56,017 nucleotides of DNA, from assembly GCF_001641635.1 (NCBI RefSeq), contig NZ_LUUB01000098.1, positions 2,177-58,193 on the forward strand. The letters run 5' to 3'. Made by a program: the position numbers and the translations under genes. Position 1 is the stretch's first letter, and the number at the start of each line of letters is the position of its first letter. Of the stretch, positions 8,356 through 16,659 are shown in pieces. Source of the stretch: Bradyrhizobium centrolobii (GTDB lineage Bacteria; Pseudomonadota; Alphaproteobacteria; Rhizobiales; Xanthobacteraceae). The notes below the pieces were generated by a model, which saw only the letters and a list, made by a program, of their open reading frames with translations, was not told where the DNA came from and did not search any database.

Positions 8356-8620
8356 GTGCGCCTTTGCTGCAGCGAAGTGCAGCATCGAGGGCTCATCGTT
8401 TTTCAAGCTGATATCTTTATAACTTATTGTTTTTATTCAGTTTTAAACGAATAGACCGCTTCTGATTGGCTCAACCGCGGGATTATTGCAGCAAAAATGC
8501 GGCGCTCGATGTTGCGGTGCAATATGAAGCATTTGCTGCGGCTGGTGAGGCGGCGAAAGGAAGCGGACACTGCCCCAAAACCGGCGTTTGCCTTTTCGGT
8601 GGCAGCCGGACAAATAAGCC
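8356..8620. other. Intergenic region upstream of mnmE
   Basis: This 265-base stretch contains an AT-rich block (8405-8457, with cttattgtttttattcagttttaaac), the probable mnmE promoter area. I see no gene, RNA or repeat in it. Confidence 0.4.
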
Positions 8621-9952
8621 ATGCATCCGCGTGAGCAGACCATCTTTGCACTGTCGTCCGGCCGACCGCCCAGCGCGATTGCCGTGGTGCGTGTCTCGGG
8701 GTCGCAGGCGAACCAGATTCTGGCCGCGCTTGCGGGCAAGCTGCCGGCACCCAGGCTGGCGGGCCGCAGGCTGCTTCGCGACGTGGCGGGCCGGCCGATC
8801 GACGATGCGGTCGTACTGTGGTTTCCGGGGCCGGCGAGCGCGACCGGCGAGGACGTCGCCGAATTTCATGTCCATGGCGGCCGCGCGGTGCTGTCGGCGC
8901 TGCTCGCCGCCATTTCCGCGATTCCGAATACGAGGGCGGCCGAACCCGGCGAGTTCACACGGCGGGCCTTCGAGAACGGCAAGCTCGATCTCACTGAGGC
9001 AGAGGGCCTCGACGATCTCATCCATGCCGATACCGACCGGCAGCGTCGGCAGGCGCTGCGTCAGTTGCAGGGTCTGCTTGGCAATCGGGCGCGCGATTGG
9101 CGCGAGCGCATCATCGAGGCATCCGCGCTGATCGAGGCCGGCATTGACTTCTCCGACGAGGGCGACGTGCCGGCGGAATTGATGGCGCCGGCGTTGAAGA
9201 TGATCAGGGCATTGCACGGCGAAATCACGGAAGTGCTTGCGGCACAGGGCCACGCCGAACGTCTGCGCGACGGTCTGGTCGTTGCGATCGCCGGTCCGCC
9301 GAATGTCGGTAAGTCGACGCTGATCAATCAGCTCGCGCGGCGCGAGGTTGCGATTGTCTCGCCGCACGCCGGCACGACGCGTGACGTGATCGAGGTGCAG
9401 CTCGATCTCGATGGTTATCCGGTCACGGTGATCGACACGGCCGGCATTCGCGAGACCGACGATCCAGTCGAGCAGGAGGGTGTGCGCCGGGCGAGGGCGC
9501 GCGCGGCGGATGCGGATCTCGTGCTGTGGCTGACCGGTCCCGGCGTGGACGCGGAAGGGCGGCCAGTTGGGACCGCCCCGGTCTGGGTGGTGCGCAACAA
9601 GATCGATCTCGGCGAGGGGGCTCCGGTGGCAGAAGCCGCGGTGGACCGGACGTTCGCGATTTCGGCGCGGCGTGGTGATGGCCTGGCTGAGCTGATCGAG
9701 GCGCTGGTTGGATTCGCCGGTGAGTTTTTTGGGACCGGTGAGGGCGCACTCGTCACCCGGGCGCGTCAGCGTGAGTTGTTGCGCCAGGCGGCGGATGGCT
9801 TGCAGCGCGGTCTGATTCTTGTCAAAGATGGTGAAGAATTGGTTGCGGAAGAACTCCGCGCCGCCGCCTACGCGCTGGGTCGACTGCTGGGCCGGGTCGA
9901 TGTCGAGGACGTCCTCGGGGCCATCTTCCAGAAATTCTGCATCGGAAAGTAG
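8621..9952 (+). CDS. mnmE: tRNA uridine-5-carboxymethylaminomethyl modification GTPase MnmE
   Basis: MnmE (TrmE) works with MnmG to place the cmnm5 group on wobble uridine of certain tRNAs. The 443-residue protein has the N-terminal formyl-THF-binding domain (TIFALSSGRPPSAIAVVRVSG), a helical domain, and a G domain inserted in it: G1 GPPNVGKS (225-232), TTRD (252-255), DTAG (272-275) and NKID. The C-terminal CIGK with its conserved cysteine is present at 440-443. It is the first gene of the mnmE-mnmG-rsmG-parA-parB series; a parS cluster separates it from mnmG. Confidence 0.96.
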   Translation: MHPREQTIFALSSGRPPSAIAVVRVSGSQANQILAALAGKLPAPRLAGRRLLRDVAGRPIDDAVVLWFPGPASATGEDVAEFHVHGGRAVLSALLAAISAIPNTRAAEPGEFTRRAFENGKLDLTEAEGLDDLIHADTDRQRRQALRQLQGLLGNRARDWRERIIEASALIEAGIDFSDEGDVPAELMAPALKMIRALHGEITEVLAAQGHAERLRDGLVVAIAGPPNVGKSTLINQLARREVAIVSPHAGTTRDVIEVQLDLDGYPVTVIDTAGIRETDDPVEQEGVRRARARAADADLVLWLTGPGVDAEGRPVGTAPVWVVRNKIDLGEGAPVAEAAVDRTFAISARRGDGLAELIEALVGFAGEFFGTGEGALVTRARQRELLRQAADGLQRGLILVKDGEELVAEELRAAAYALGRLLGRVDVEDVLGAIFQKFCIGK

Positions 9953-9953
9953 A

Positions 9954-9978
9954 GCTAGTTCTTCATTGTAGAACTAGC
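9954..9978 (+). terminator. Hairpin directly after mnmE, possible terminator
   Basis: GCTAGTTCT (9954-9962) and AGAACTAGC (9970-9978) form a perfect nine-base stem with a seven-base loop, two bases past the mnmE stop. Only a weak T-rich stretch (cccttgttccgtt) follows, so it may be a poor terminator or a 3'-end stabiliser. Confidence 0.5.
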
Positions 9979-9996
9979 CCTTGTTCCGTTCCTTGC

Positions 9997-10012
9997 TGTT
10001 TCACGTGAAACA
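9997..10012. promoter_or_regulatory. parS site 1 (perfect)
   Basis: TGTTTCACGTGAAACA is the exact 16-base palindromic ParB-binding consensus. It lies in the mnmE-mnmG gap, about 3.9 kb from parB. Confidence 0.95.
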
Positions 10013-10032
10013 AAACTTGGAACGGCCTACCG

Positions 10033-10048
10033 CGTTTCACGTGAAACA
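10033..10048. promoter_or_regulatory. parS site 2 (one outer mismatch)
   Basis: CGTTTCACGTGAAACA keeps the 14-base core GTTTCACGTGAAAC and differs from the consensus only at the first base. It starts 36 bases after the start of site 1. Confidence 0.9.
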
Positions 10049-10118
10049 CCTCGGTGGAAACATCGCCGTACTTTGCATGGGGTTGTTTTGCGAAAATGCG
10101 AGATCGCAAGCCTGCCCC

Positions 10119-10134
10119 TGTTTCACGTGAAACA
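10119..10134. promoter_or_regulatory. parS site 3 (perfect)
   Basis: An exact TGTTTCACGTGAAACA lies 58 bases before the mnmG start. Sites 1-3 together occupy 138 bases. Confidence 0.95.
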
Positions 10135-10191
10135 ACCGACTCACCCAGTTTCCACTTCCGGCTTTTTCGTCTCTGAGTTAGAAGTCCGCCC

Positions 10192-12072
10192 ATGCGAACA
10201 GAGCGAGAGAGTTTCGACGTCATCGTCATTGGCGGCGGCCATGCCGGCTGTGAAGCCGCGGCTGCGGCCGCGCGGATGGGCGCGACGACTGCCCTGGTGA
10301 CGCACCGTTTCTCGACCGTCGGCGCAATGTCCTGCAATCCCGCCATCGGTGGTCTCGGCAAGGGCCATCTGGTCCGCGAAGTCGATGCACTCGATGGTCT
10401 GATGGGACGTGTGGCCGATGCCGGTGGGATCCAGTTCCGGGTCCTCAATCGCCGCAAGGGTCCCGCCGTCCGTGGCCCACGGGCCCAGGCTGACCGAAAG
10501 CTCTATGCCGCAGCCATGCAGGCCGCGATCCAGCAGATCGAGGGCTTGTCCGTTATCGAGGGCGAGGCCGACGAGCTCATTGTGGCCGATGGCCGGGTCA
10601 CGGGTCTTCGGCTGGCCGATGGCCGGACCTTCCGGGCAGGGGCGATCGTCGTCACGACCGGTACGTTCCTGCGCGGTCTGATCCACCTCGGGGAGAAGAA
10701 TTGGCCCGCCGGGCGCGTCGGTGAAGCGCCGGCGATGGGCCTGTCGAACTCCTTTGAGCGCGCTGGCTTCACGCTCGGGCGGCTGAAAACCGGGACGCCG
10801 CCGCGTCTGGACGGCACGACGATCGATTGGTCCGCAGTCGAGATGCAGCCGGGAGACGATCCGCCGGAGCCGTTCTCGGTGCTGACAGAGCGGATCACCA
10901 CGCCGCAGATCCAGTGCGGGATCACCCGGACGACGTCCGCCACCCATGAGGTGATCCGGACCAACGTCCATCGCTCACCGATGTACTCCGGCCAGATCAA
11001 GAGCACGGGACCGCGCTATTGCCCCTCGATCGAGGACAAGATCGTGCGGTTCGGTGATCGCGACGGTCACCAGATCTTTTTGGAGCCGGAAGGGCTCGAC
11101 GACACCACGGTTTATCCCAACGGGATCTCGACCTCGCTACCTGAGGAGGTCCAGCTCGCGATCCTCGCGAGCATTCCAGGACTGGAGCGAGTGAGGATGG
11201 TCCGGCCGGGCTATGCCATCGAATACGACCACATCGATCCCCGCGAACTCGACCCGACTCTCCAAGCCAAGCGGTTGCGCGGTCTGTTCCTGGCCGGGCA
11301 GATCAACGGGACGACCGGGTATGAGGAAGCTGCCGGCCAGGGCATCGTCGCCGGGGTGAACGCTGCACTGGCCGCCAGTGGTGCCGCTCTGGCGGTGTTC
11401 GATCGGGCAGATGGCTATCTCGGTGTGATGATCGACGACCTCGTCACCCGTGGGATCAGCGAACCCTATCGGATGTTCACCTCGCGGGCCGAGTACCGGC
11501 TGACGCTGCGGGCGGACAATGCCGACCGGCGTCTAACCGAGAAGGGTATCGCTCTGGGATGCGTCGGCAGTGCCCGGATGGAGTACCATCGCGCCAAGAT
11601 GGACGCTCTGAATGCGGCGCGGGCGCTTTCGAAGTCTCTGACGATCACGCCGAACGAGGCGATCAAGCACGGACTGTGGCTGAACCGGGACGGCCAGCGC
11701 CGTTCGGCCTTCGAGTTGATGGCCTATCCGGAAGTAGGCTGGGATCAGGTCCGCGCGATCTGGCCGGAGCTGGCGGCCATCGACCCCGTCATCGCCGCCC
11801 ATCTCGAGATCGACGCCAAGTACGATGTCTATCTGGAGCGTCAGAGCGCCGACGTCGAAGCCTTCCGACGCGACGAGGGGCTGGTGCTGTCCGAGGTCGA
11901 CTACAAGCTGGTGCCGGGTCTTTCCAATGAGGTCCGCGCCAAGCTGGAAAAGGCGCGGCCGTTCACCGTCGGCCAGGCCGGCCGGATCGATGGGATGACG
12001 CCGGCGGCGCTGGGCATCCTCGCAGCTTATCTCCGCCGCGAGGCGCGGAAGACTTCGAAGGCAATCGCATAG
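10192..12072 (+). CDS. mnmG: tRNA uridine-5-carboxymethylaminomethyl modification enzyme MnmG (GidA)
   Basis: MnmG is the FAD- and NADH-dependent partner of MnmE in wobble-uridine modification. The 626 residues match the family. The N-terminal dinucleotide-binding motif GGGHAGCEAA begins at residue 14, followed by SCNPAIGGLGKGHLVREVDALDG and the later PGYAIEYDHIDPREL and GTTGYEEAAGQG blocks. The start is preceded by three parS sites, and its TAG stop lies two bases before parS site 4. The downstream rsmG reading frame is the same frame past this stop. Confidence 0.97.
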   Translation: MRTERESFDVIVIGGGHAGCEAAAAAARMGATTALVTHRFSTVGAMSCNPAIGGLGKGHLVREVDALDGLMGRVADAGGIQFRVLNRRKGPAVRGPRAQADRKLYAAAMQAAIQQIEGLSVIEGEADELIVADGRVTGLRLADGRTFRAGAIVVTTGTFLRGLIHLGEKNWPAGRVGEAPAMGLSNSFERAGFTLGRLKTGTPPRLDGTTIDWSAVEMQPGDDPPEPFSVLTERITTPQIQCGITRTTSATHEVIRTNVHRSPMYSGQIKSTGPRYCPSIEDKIVRFGDRDGHQIFLEPEGLDDTTVYPNGISTSLPEEVQLAILASIPGLERVRMVRPGYAIEYDHIDPRELDPTLQAKRLRGLFLAGQINGTTGYEEAAGQGIVAGVNAALAASGAALAVFDRADGYLGVMIDDLVTRGISEPYRMFTSRAEYRLTLRADNADRRLTEKGIALGCVGSARMEYHRAKMDALNAARALSKSLTITPNEAIKHGLWLNRDGQRRSAFELMAYPEVGWDQVRAIWPELAAIDPVIAAHLEIDAKYDVYLERQSADVEAFRRDEGLVLSEVDYKLVPGLSNEVRAKLEKARPFTVGQAGRIDGMTPAALGILAAYLRREARKTSKAIA

Positions 12073-12073
12073 G

Positions 12074-12089
12074 CGTTTCACGTGAAACA
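12074..12089. promoter_or_regulatory. parS site 4 at the mnmG-rsmG junction
   Basis: CGTTTCACGTGAAACA has one mismatch at the outer base. It begins two bases after the mnmG stop and contains a GTG (12082) that is a possible but unlikely rsmG start. Confidence 0.9.
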
Positions 12090-12213
12090 ACGCGGGCCGG
12101 CCGGCGGCAGATATTCATCACGGCGACCTGAGGCGGGCGAGGGGGCAGGCCGTGGACCCGGACGGACCCCAACCAGTCAGAAGATCGATAAGGCCAGCGC
12201 GAGCGCTAAGTCG

Positions 12214-12855
12214 TTGGACTCTGTCGTCGCGGCCGACAAGATCGCGGCACTCAAGCTCGCCCCCGTTTCACGTGAAACGGAAGCCCGGATCGATCGCTAC
12301 ATCGCGCTGCTCAGGGAGTGGCAGGCCAAGACCAATCTGGTCGCGCCCTCGACGCTGCCGCATCTCTGGACCCGGCACGTCGCCGACTCGCTTCAACTCG
12401 TAGACCTCGCGCCATCGGCAAAACGTTGGGCCGACCTCGGCAGCGGCGGGGGGTTCCCTGGCGTCGTCCTGGCCTGCGCCATGGCCGAGACCCCAGGAGC
12501 AGGCGTCCACCTCGTCGAGCGAATCGCCAAGAAGGCGGCATTCCTCCGCGAAGCGATTCGCGTCACGGCGTCACCGGGGGTCGTACATCTCGCTGAGATC
12601 GGGGATAATGTGGATAGAATCACTGGCCCGGTTGATTGCGTCACCGCCCGTGCACTGGCTCCGCTACATCAACTCATCGGCTTTGCGGAGCCGCTGATGC
12701 GCGGTGGTGCAAAAGCGTTGTTTCTCAAGGGTCAAGATGTAGAGGCTGAATTGACCGATGCCGCTAAATATTGGAATATTCAGCCTCGGCTCCACCAAAG
12801 CCGCACGGGTGACGGCTGGATCGTGGAGCTGACTTCCGTCGAACGGCGCGGGTGA
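12214..12855 (+). CDS. rsmG: 16S rRNA (guanine-527-N7)-methyltransferase RsmG (GidB)
   Basis: RsmG methylates G527 of 16S rRNA using S-adenosylmethionine. The SAM-binding motif DLGSGGGFPG lies about 75 residues into this reading, preceded by NLVAPSTLPHLWTRHVADSLQL and followed by LVERIAKKAAFLRE. The start is uncertain. The frame is open from a GTG at 12082, giving 257 residues, but those first 44 codons are Gly/Arg/Pro-rich and unlike a protein start, so I use the TTG at 12214 (213 residues, the usual family size). Neither start has a clear ribosome site. parS site 5 is inside the coding sequence. Confidence 0.9.
   Translation: MDSVVAADKIAALKLAPVSRETEARIDRYIALLREWQAKTNLVAPSTLPHLWTRHVADSLQLVDLAPSAKRWADLGSGGGFPGVVLACAMAETPGAGVHLVERIAKKAAFLREAIRVTASPGVVHLAEIGDNVDRITGPVDCVTARALAPLHQLIGFAEPLMRGGAKALFLKGQDVEAELTDAAKYWNIQPRLHQSRTGDGWIVELTSVERRG
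12264..12279. promoter_or_regulatory. parS site 5, inside rsmG
   Basis: The core GTTTCACGTGAAAC is intact and both outer bases differ from the consensus. It is read as codons for Pro-Val-Ser-Arg-Glu-Thr near the RsmG N-terminus, so it serves as protein code and probably as ParB site. Confidence 0.85.
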
Positions 12856-12885
12856 GGCGCCCAAGGGGTCGAGTGGGGAATTTCG

Positions 12886-13740
12886 ATGACCGTGATTGAC
12901 GAACCGCAGCAAGAACAGACCGACGTGGTGCCCCAGGGCCACCCACGCATCCTGGCGCTCGCGAATCAGAAGGGCGGCGTGGGAAAAACAACCACAGCAA
13001 TCAATCTCGGCACGGCGCTCGCGGCGATTGGCGAGCGCGTCCTGATTGTCGATCTCGATCCGCAGGGCAACGCCTCGACCGGCCTCGGCATCGATCGCCG
13101 CAACCGCTCCTGCTCGACCTACGACGTGCTGGTGGGCGAAGCGAACCTGCGCGAGGCGGTGGTCGCGACCGCGGTGCCTCGGCTGCACATCGCACCGTCG
13201 ACCATGGATCTCTCCGGCCTCGAGCTCGAGCTCGGCACCACGCCGGGCCGCGCCTTCCGTCTGCGCGATGCGATCAGCTCCCTCAACAACAACGTCTCGC
13301 CCGACGCCGACTACACCTACGTGCTGATCGACTGCCCGCCCTCGCTGAATCTGCTGACGGTGAACGCGATGGCGGCGTCGGACGCGATCCTGGTGCCGCT
13401 CCAGTGCGAGTTCTTCGCGCTCGAAGGTCTGTCGCAACTGCTGCAGACGGTCGAGCAGGTGCGCTCGACGCTCAACCCGAACCTGTCGATCCATGGCATC
13501 GTGCTGACCATGTTCGACTCGCGCAACAACCTCTCGAACCAGGTCGTCGCCGATGTCCGCCAGTTCATGGGCGAGAAGGTCTACAAGACCATGATCCCGC
13601 GCAACGTGCGCATCTCGGAAGCGCCGTCCTACGGCAAGCCAGTGCTGGTCTACGATCTCAAATGCGTCGGCAGCGAAGCTTACTTGCGGCTCGCCACTGA
13701 AGTGATCCAGCGCGAGCGCGAGCTGCGCACGACGGATTGA
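12886..13740 (+). CDS. parA: Chromosome-partitioning ATPase ParA
   Basis: ParA binds DNA non-specifically as an ATP dimer and forms the gradient that moves ParB-parS complexes, separating newly copied origins. The 284-residue protein has the deviant Walker A box KGGVGKTT (29-36) with the signature lysine, the DLDPQGNASTGLG motif, and DCPPSLNLLTVNA. A 30-base gap separates it from rsmG, so it may be co-transcribed with it. A palindromic repeat of about 75 bases separates it from parB. Confidence 0.96.
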   Translation: MTVIDEPQQEQTDVVPQGHPRILALANQKGGVGKTTTAINLGTALAAIGERVLIVDLDPQGNASTGLGIDRRNRSCSTYDVLVGEANLREAVVATAVPRLHIAPSTMDLSGLELELGTTPGRAFRLRDAISSLNNNVSPDADYTYVLIDCPPSLNLLTVNAMAASDAILVPLQCEFFALEGLSQLLQTVEQVRSTLNPNLSIHGIVLTMFDSRNNLSNQVVADVRQFMGEKVYKTMIPRNVRISEAPSYGKPVLVYDLKCVGSEAYLRLATEVIQRERELRTTD

Positions 13741-13749
13741 AGATGCCGC

Positions 13750-13823
13750 AGGGTGGCCAAAGGCGTCTTCGCCGTGCCCACCATCTTCCGCGCATAACCG
13801 GTGGGCGCTTTGCCCACCCTACA
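13750..13823. repeat. Palindromic intergenic repeat between parA and parB
   Basis: The arm agggtggccaaaggcg (from 13750) pairs imperfectly with gggcgctttgcccaccct near 13803-13820, with an inner gtgcccacc/ggtgggc pairing. It belongs to a class of GC-rich repeats common between genes in Bradyrhizobium. It would form a large hairpin in the parA-parB transcript. Confidence 0.7.
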
Positions 13824-13876
13824 AGTTTTGAAATTCAGTTCTGGAGTGCTGCCAAGTGAATCCAAGGGAGCTGGCG

Positions 13877-14761
13877 ATGGCCGACGAAGCGCGTTCGCGA
13901 TTGGGCCGGGGTCTTGCGAGTCTGATCGGTGACGTCGGCGGCGAGGCGGCGCATGTCGAGCGTCCGCGCACGCAGCGCAAGGTGCCGATTGAATTCCTCA
14001 AGCCCAATCCGCGCAACCCGCGCCGCACTTTCTCGGAGACCGAGCTCAAGGAGCTCAGCGACTCGATCAAGCAGCACGGCGTGATCCAGCCGATCGTCGT
14101 GCGTCCGGTGAAAGGCACGCAGGACCGCTATGAGATCATCGCCGGCGAACGACGCTGGCGCGCCTCGCAGCTCGCAGGCCTGCACGAAGTCCCGATCGTG
14201 CCGATAGACATCAGCGACAGCGATGCGCTCGAGTTCGCGATCATCGAGAACGTGCAGCGCGAAGATCTCAACCCGATGGAAGAGGCGCAAGGCTATCACG
14301 CGCTCGCCAATGAGTTCAAACGCAGCCAGGACGACATCGCCAAGGCTGTCGGCAAGAGCCGCAGCCATGTCGCCAACATGATGCGGCTGACCAAGCTGCC
14401 CGCCGAGGTGCAGGCCTTCATCGCGAGCGGCGAGCTGACGGCCGGCCACGCCCGCGCGTTGATCGGCGTGCCCGATCCGCTCGCTGCCGCCAAGCGCATC
14501 GTCGAGGAGGGCCTCAACGTCCGCCAGGCCGAGGCGCTGGCGCATGAGGAGGGCGTGCCGGAGCGCAAGCCGCAGAAGGCGCGCACCGGAGCCAAGGAGA
14601 AAGACCCCGACACGATCGATCTCGAGAAGCGCGTCAGCGACGCGCTCGGGCTCAAGGTCACGGTGAGCCACCACGATCCCGGCGGCAGCGTGCAGGTCAA
14701 CTACCGCAACCTCGAGCAGCTCGACGAAGTAATGCGACGGCTGGCGAAGGGCGGTCTCTAG
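13877..14761 (+). CDS. parB: Chromosome-partitioning protein ParB (parS-binding CTPase)
   Basis: ParB binds parS, hydrolyses CTP and slides along DNA as a clamp, loading condensin and engaging ParA. The 294 residues start with RSRLGRGLASLIGD, the ParA-activating N-terminal segment, then the CTP-binding block with GERRWRA (90-96) and ENVQREDLNPMEEA, then the helix-turn-helix (SQDDIAKAVGKSRSHVANMMRLTKLP region) and a C-terminal dimer domain. I chose ATG 13877, with GGGAG six bases upstream, over a GTG at 13856. Five candidate targets lie 1.6-3.9 kb upstream. Confidence 0.96.
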   Translation: MADEARSRLGRGLASLIGDVGGEAAHVERPRTQRKVPIEFLKPNPRNPRRTFSETELKELSDSIKQHGVIQPIVVRPVKGTQDRYEIIAGERRWRASQLAGLHEVPIVPIDISDSDALEFAIIENVQREDLNPMEEAQGYHALANEFKRSQDDIAKAVGKSRSHVANMMRLTKLPAEVQAFIASGELTAGHARALIGVPDPLAAAKRIVEEGLNVRQAEALAHEEGVPERKPQKARTGAKEKDPDTIDLEKRVSDALGLKVTVSHHDPGGSVQVNYRNLEQLDEVMRRLAKGGL

Positions 14762-14768
14762 ACTCGAA

Positions 14769-14813
14769 TCGTCATTCCGGGGCGCGCGCAGCGCGAACCC
14801 GGAATCTCGCGCG
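14769..14813. repeat. Intergenic palindrome of the CATTCCGGGG class
   Basis: gtcattccggggcgcgcgcagcgcgaacccggaatctcgcg forms a hairpin between ccggggcgcg and the cccggaat arm. Related copies occur at about 16,008, 25,834 and, more diverged, 40,231. It lies directly after parB and may act as its terminator. Confidence 0.7.
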
Positions 14814-14825
14814 ACGGACACAAAT

Positions 14826-14926
14826 CTCTCACCCTGAGGAGCCGCGAAGCGGCGCCTCGAAGGGCGAGGGGCACCGACCCGGCCTTCATCCTTCGAGACG
14901 CGCGTTCCGCGCGCCTCAGGATGAGG
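14826..14926. repeat. Second intergenic repeat, CACCCTGAGGAG class
   Basis: The arms caccctgaggag (14827 on) and cctcaggatgagga (about 14914-14926) are imperfect inverted copies, with the inner gcctcgaagg and ccttcgagac segments also complementary. The class is common in Rhizobiales. It and the previous repeat fill most of the parB-holA gap. Confidence 0.65.
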
Positions 14927-14966
14927 AGCTGGCATTTCGCAATGACGCGTGGATATAGAGCGGGGC

Positions 14967-15995
14967 TCAGCCCCGCCGCTTCGCGTTCGCTGCAATCGCC
15001 ATCAGCGTACGCTGGGCGATCGCGGCGGCAAGCGCTGGCTGCTTGCGGGTGTCGAGCGCGGCGGTTGCCAGCTGCTCGATGATGCCAGCGAGCCGGGGCA
15101 CGCTGAAATTGCGCAGCGCCGTTTCGACCGCGGGCTTTCGTGAAAAATGTAAGCGCGGAAATCCGCCATCGAGCACGGCGGAGGCCGGCGTGCCGTCGGC
15201 GATCGCGAGTGCGGATTTGTGCAGCCATGCCGCCTGACGCTGTGCCGCCGAGATGATCACGCCGGGATAAGTGCCGGCGATCATCGCCTTGGCAAATTCG
15301 CTCTCGACGATGTCCGGCCGGCCGGCGAAGGCGCCGTCGACGATCGGATCAAGCTTCAGCTCGGAGGCGTCGGCGACCACGGCCATGACATCGTCGAGCG
15401 TGATCTCGCCCCGGCCGTGCGCGTAGAGCGTGAGCTTGCGCAGTTCGTTGCGCGAGGCCTGACGGTCGCCGCCGAGGAAGGACATCAGCGCGGCGCGGGC
15501 ATCCTGCGCGATGCGCAGGTTGGCGATGCGGAGCTCGTCCTCCATCAACTTGGCGAGATCGCGCTCGGTGTCGGGATAGCAGCCGATCGCCACGGCTGTC
15601 TTGGCGCGCTCGCAGGCCTTGCGCAGCGGCGACTCCGGCCGCAGCTCGCCGGCCTCGATCACGATGCGGCAGTCTCTCACCTCGATCTCGGCCAGCGTGT
15701 CGACGCCGCTCGCAAAGCTGCGCGAGCCTGCGCGCACGCGGATGGCGCGGCGGCCGCCGAACAGCGGCACCGTCATGGCTTCATCGACCAGGCGCGACGG
15801 TTCGGCGGAAAGCTCGTCGCCATCGAGCTTCACGAGCGAGAAGGGATCGTTGGGATCGTCGACGGCTGATGCGATCAACGCGTCGGCACGCTCGCGCACG
15901 AGGCCGGCGTCAGGACCGTAGAGCAGGATGATCGGCCGGCCCGCATCAGGACGGGCGAGGAAGGCGTCGATCTCTTTTCCGCGCAGCGCGACCAT
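14967..15995 (-). CDS. holA: DNA polymerase III delta subunit
   Basis: Delta opens the beta sliding clamp inside the clamp-loader complex. The 342-residue product begins MVALRGKEIDAFLARP and has the family segment ILLYGPDAGLVRERADAL, an AAA+ fold without a catalytic Walker A. A middle stretch, LMSFLGGDRQASRNELRKLTLYA, and an all-helical C-terminal domain follow, as in other HolA proteins. It converges on parB, with two repeats between, and follows lptE after a palindromic repeat. The leuS-lptE-holA order is common in alphaproteobacteria. Confidence 0.9.
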   Translation of the reverse strand: MVALRGKEIDAFLARPDAGRPIILLYGPDAGLVRERADALIASAVDDPNDPFSLVKLDGDELSAEPSRLVDEAMTVPLFGGRRAIRVRAGSRSFASGVDTLAEIEVRDCRIVIEAGELRPESPLRKACERAKTAVAIGCYPDTERDLAKLMEDELRIANLRIAQDARAALMSFLGGDRQASRNELRKLTLYAHGRGEITLDDVMAVVADASELKLDPIVDGAFAGRPDIVESEFAKAMIAGTYPGVIISAAQRQAAWLHKSALAIADGTPASAVLDGGFPRLHFSRKPAVETALRNFSVPRLAGIIEQLATAALDTRKQPALAAAIAQRTLMAIAANAKRRG

Positions 15996-16007
15996 GTTGC
16001 CTGAGAC

Positions 16008-16101
16008 TCGTCATCCCGGGGCGCGCATCGCGCGAACCCGGAATCCAGAGGTAATGGATCGAGATTCCGGGTTCACGCTGCGCGTGCCCCGGAATGACGG
16101 A
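16008..16101. repeat. Palindromic intergenic repeat of the CATTCCGGGG class
   Basis: Arms of about 40 bases (16009-16047 and 16060-16100) are inverted copies around a short centre, reading tcatcccggggcgcgc on the left and gcgtgccccggaatga on the right. It fills the gap between lptE and holA. Confidence 0.8.
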
Positions 16102-16107
16102 GATGAT

Positions 16108-16659
16108 TTACGTGCCCGCGGTAAAGAACGAGGCGAGCCGGGTCGCGATGTTCTCGGCGATCTCGTTGGCCGCACGATCCTCCGCATCGCGCACCGCGCG
16201 GGTGCGGGAGAAGCGCTGATAGGAACCGGGCATGTCATAGGACACGCGCGAGAACGTCGTGCCGGTCATCACCGACTTGTTGGTCGCGTTATCGATCAGA
16301 TTGTACTGGGCGTCGATGCCGTAGTTCTCGCTGGTCGGCAGGCCCGTATTGGGATCAACGATCAGGGACGAGCGGCTGGACGAGAAGCGGATGTCCAGGC
16401 GGTGGGTCGGCGGCATGCCGGTCGCCGTACCGTAAAGCTTGAAGGCCAGGGCGTTGCGGACCTCCACGCCGACTCGGGCTTCGCGGGAGGCATTCGGCTT
16501 GGCGATCGGCGGGAGCTCGACTCCCATCAGCTTCTCGCGCAGGCCGGGGGTACCGTCGGTATGCTCGGCATACATCGGCTGGAAGCAGCCGGCCGTCAGC
16601 GCCGCGAGAGTGGCGACCGCCAGCAAGCGTGCTGCGATGCGGATCCTAGCCGACAACAT
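16108..16659 (-). CDS. lptE: LPS-assembly lipoprotein LptE
   Basis: LptE plugs and stabilises the LptD barrel that inserts lipopolysaccharide in the outer membrane. The 183-residue product has a signal peptide ending in the lipobox LTAG-C (C25), then CFQPMYAEHTDG, typical of alphaproteobacterial LptE. The rest is weakly conserved, as in the family. Its start overlaps the end of leuS by 14 bases, which indicates translational coupling, and holA follows it. Confidence 0.85.
   Translation of the reverse strand: MLSARIRIAARLLAVATLAALTAGCFQPMYAEHTDGTPGLREKLMGVELPPIAKPNASREARVGVEVRNALAFKLYGTATGMPPTHRLDIRFSSSRSSLIVDPNTGLPTSENYGIDAQYNLIDNATNKSVMTGTTFSRVSYDMPGSYQRFSRTRAVRDAEDRAANEIAENIATRLASFFTAGT

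Noticed and set aside
13835..14995. 386-codon frame antisense to parB
   Set aside because: ParB has all its motifs on the other strand; this frame also runs through repeats.
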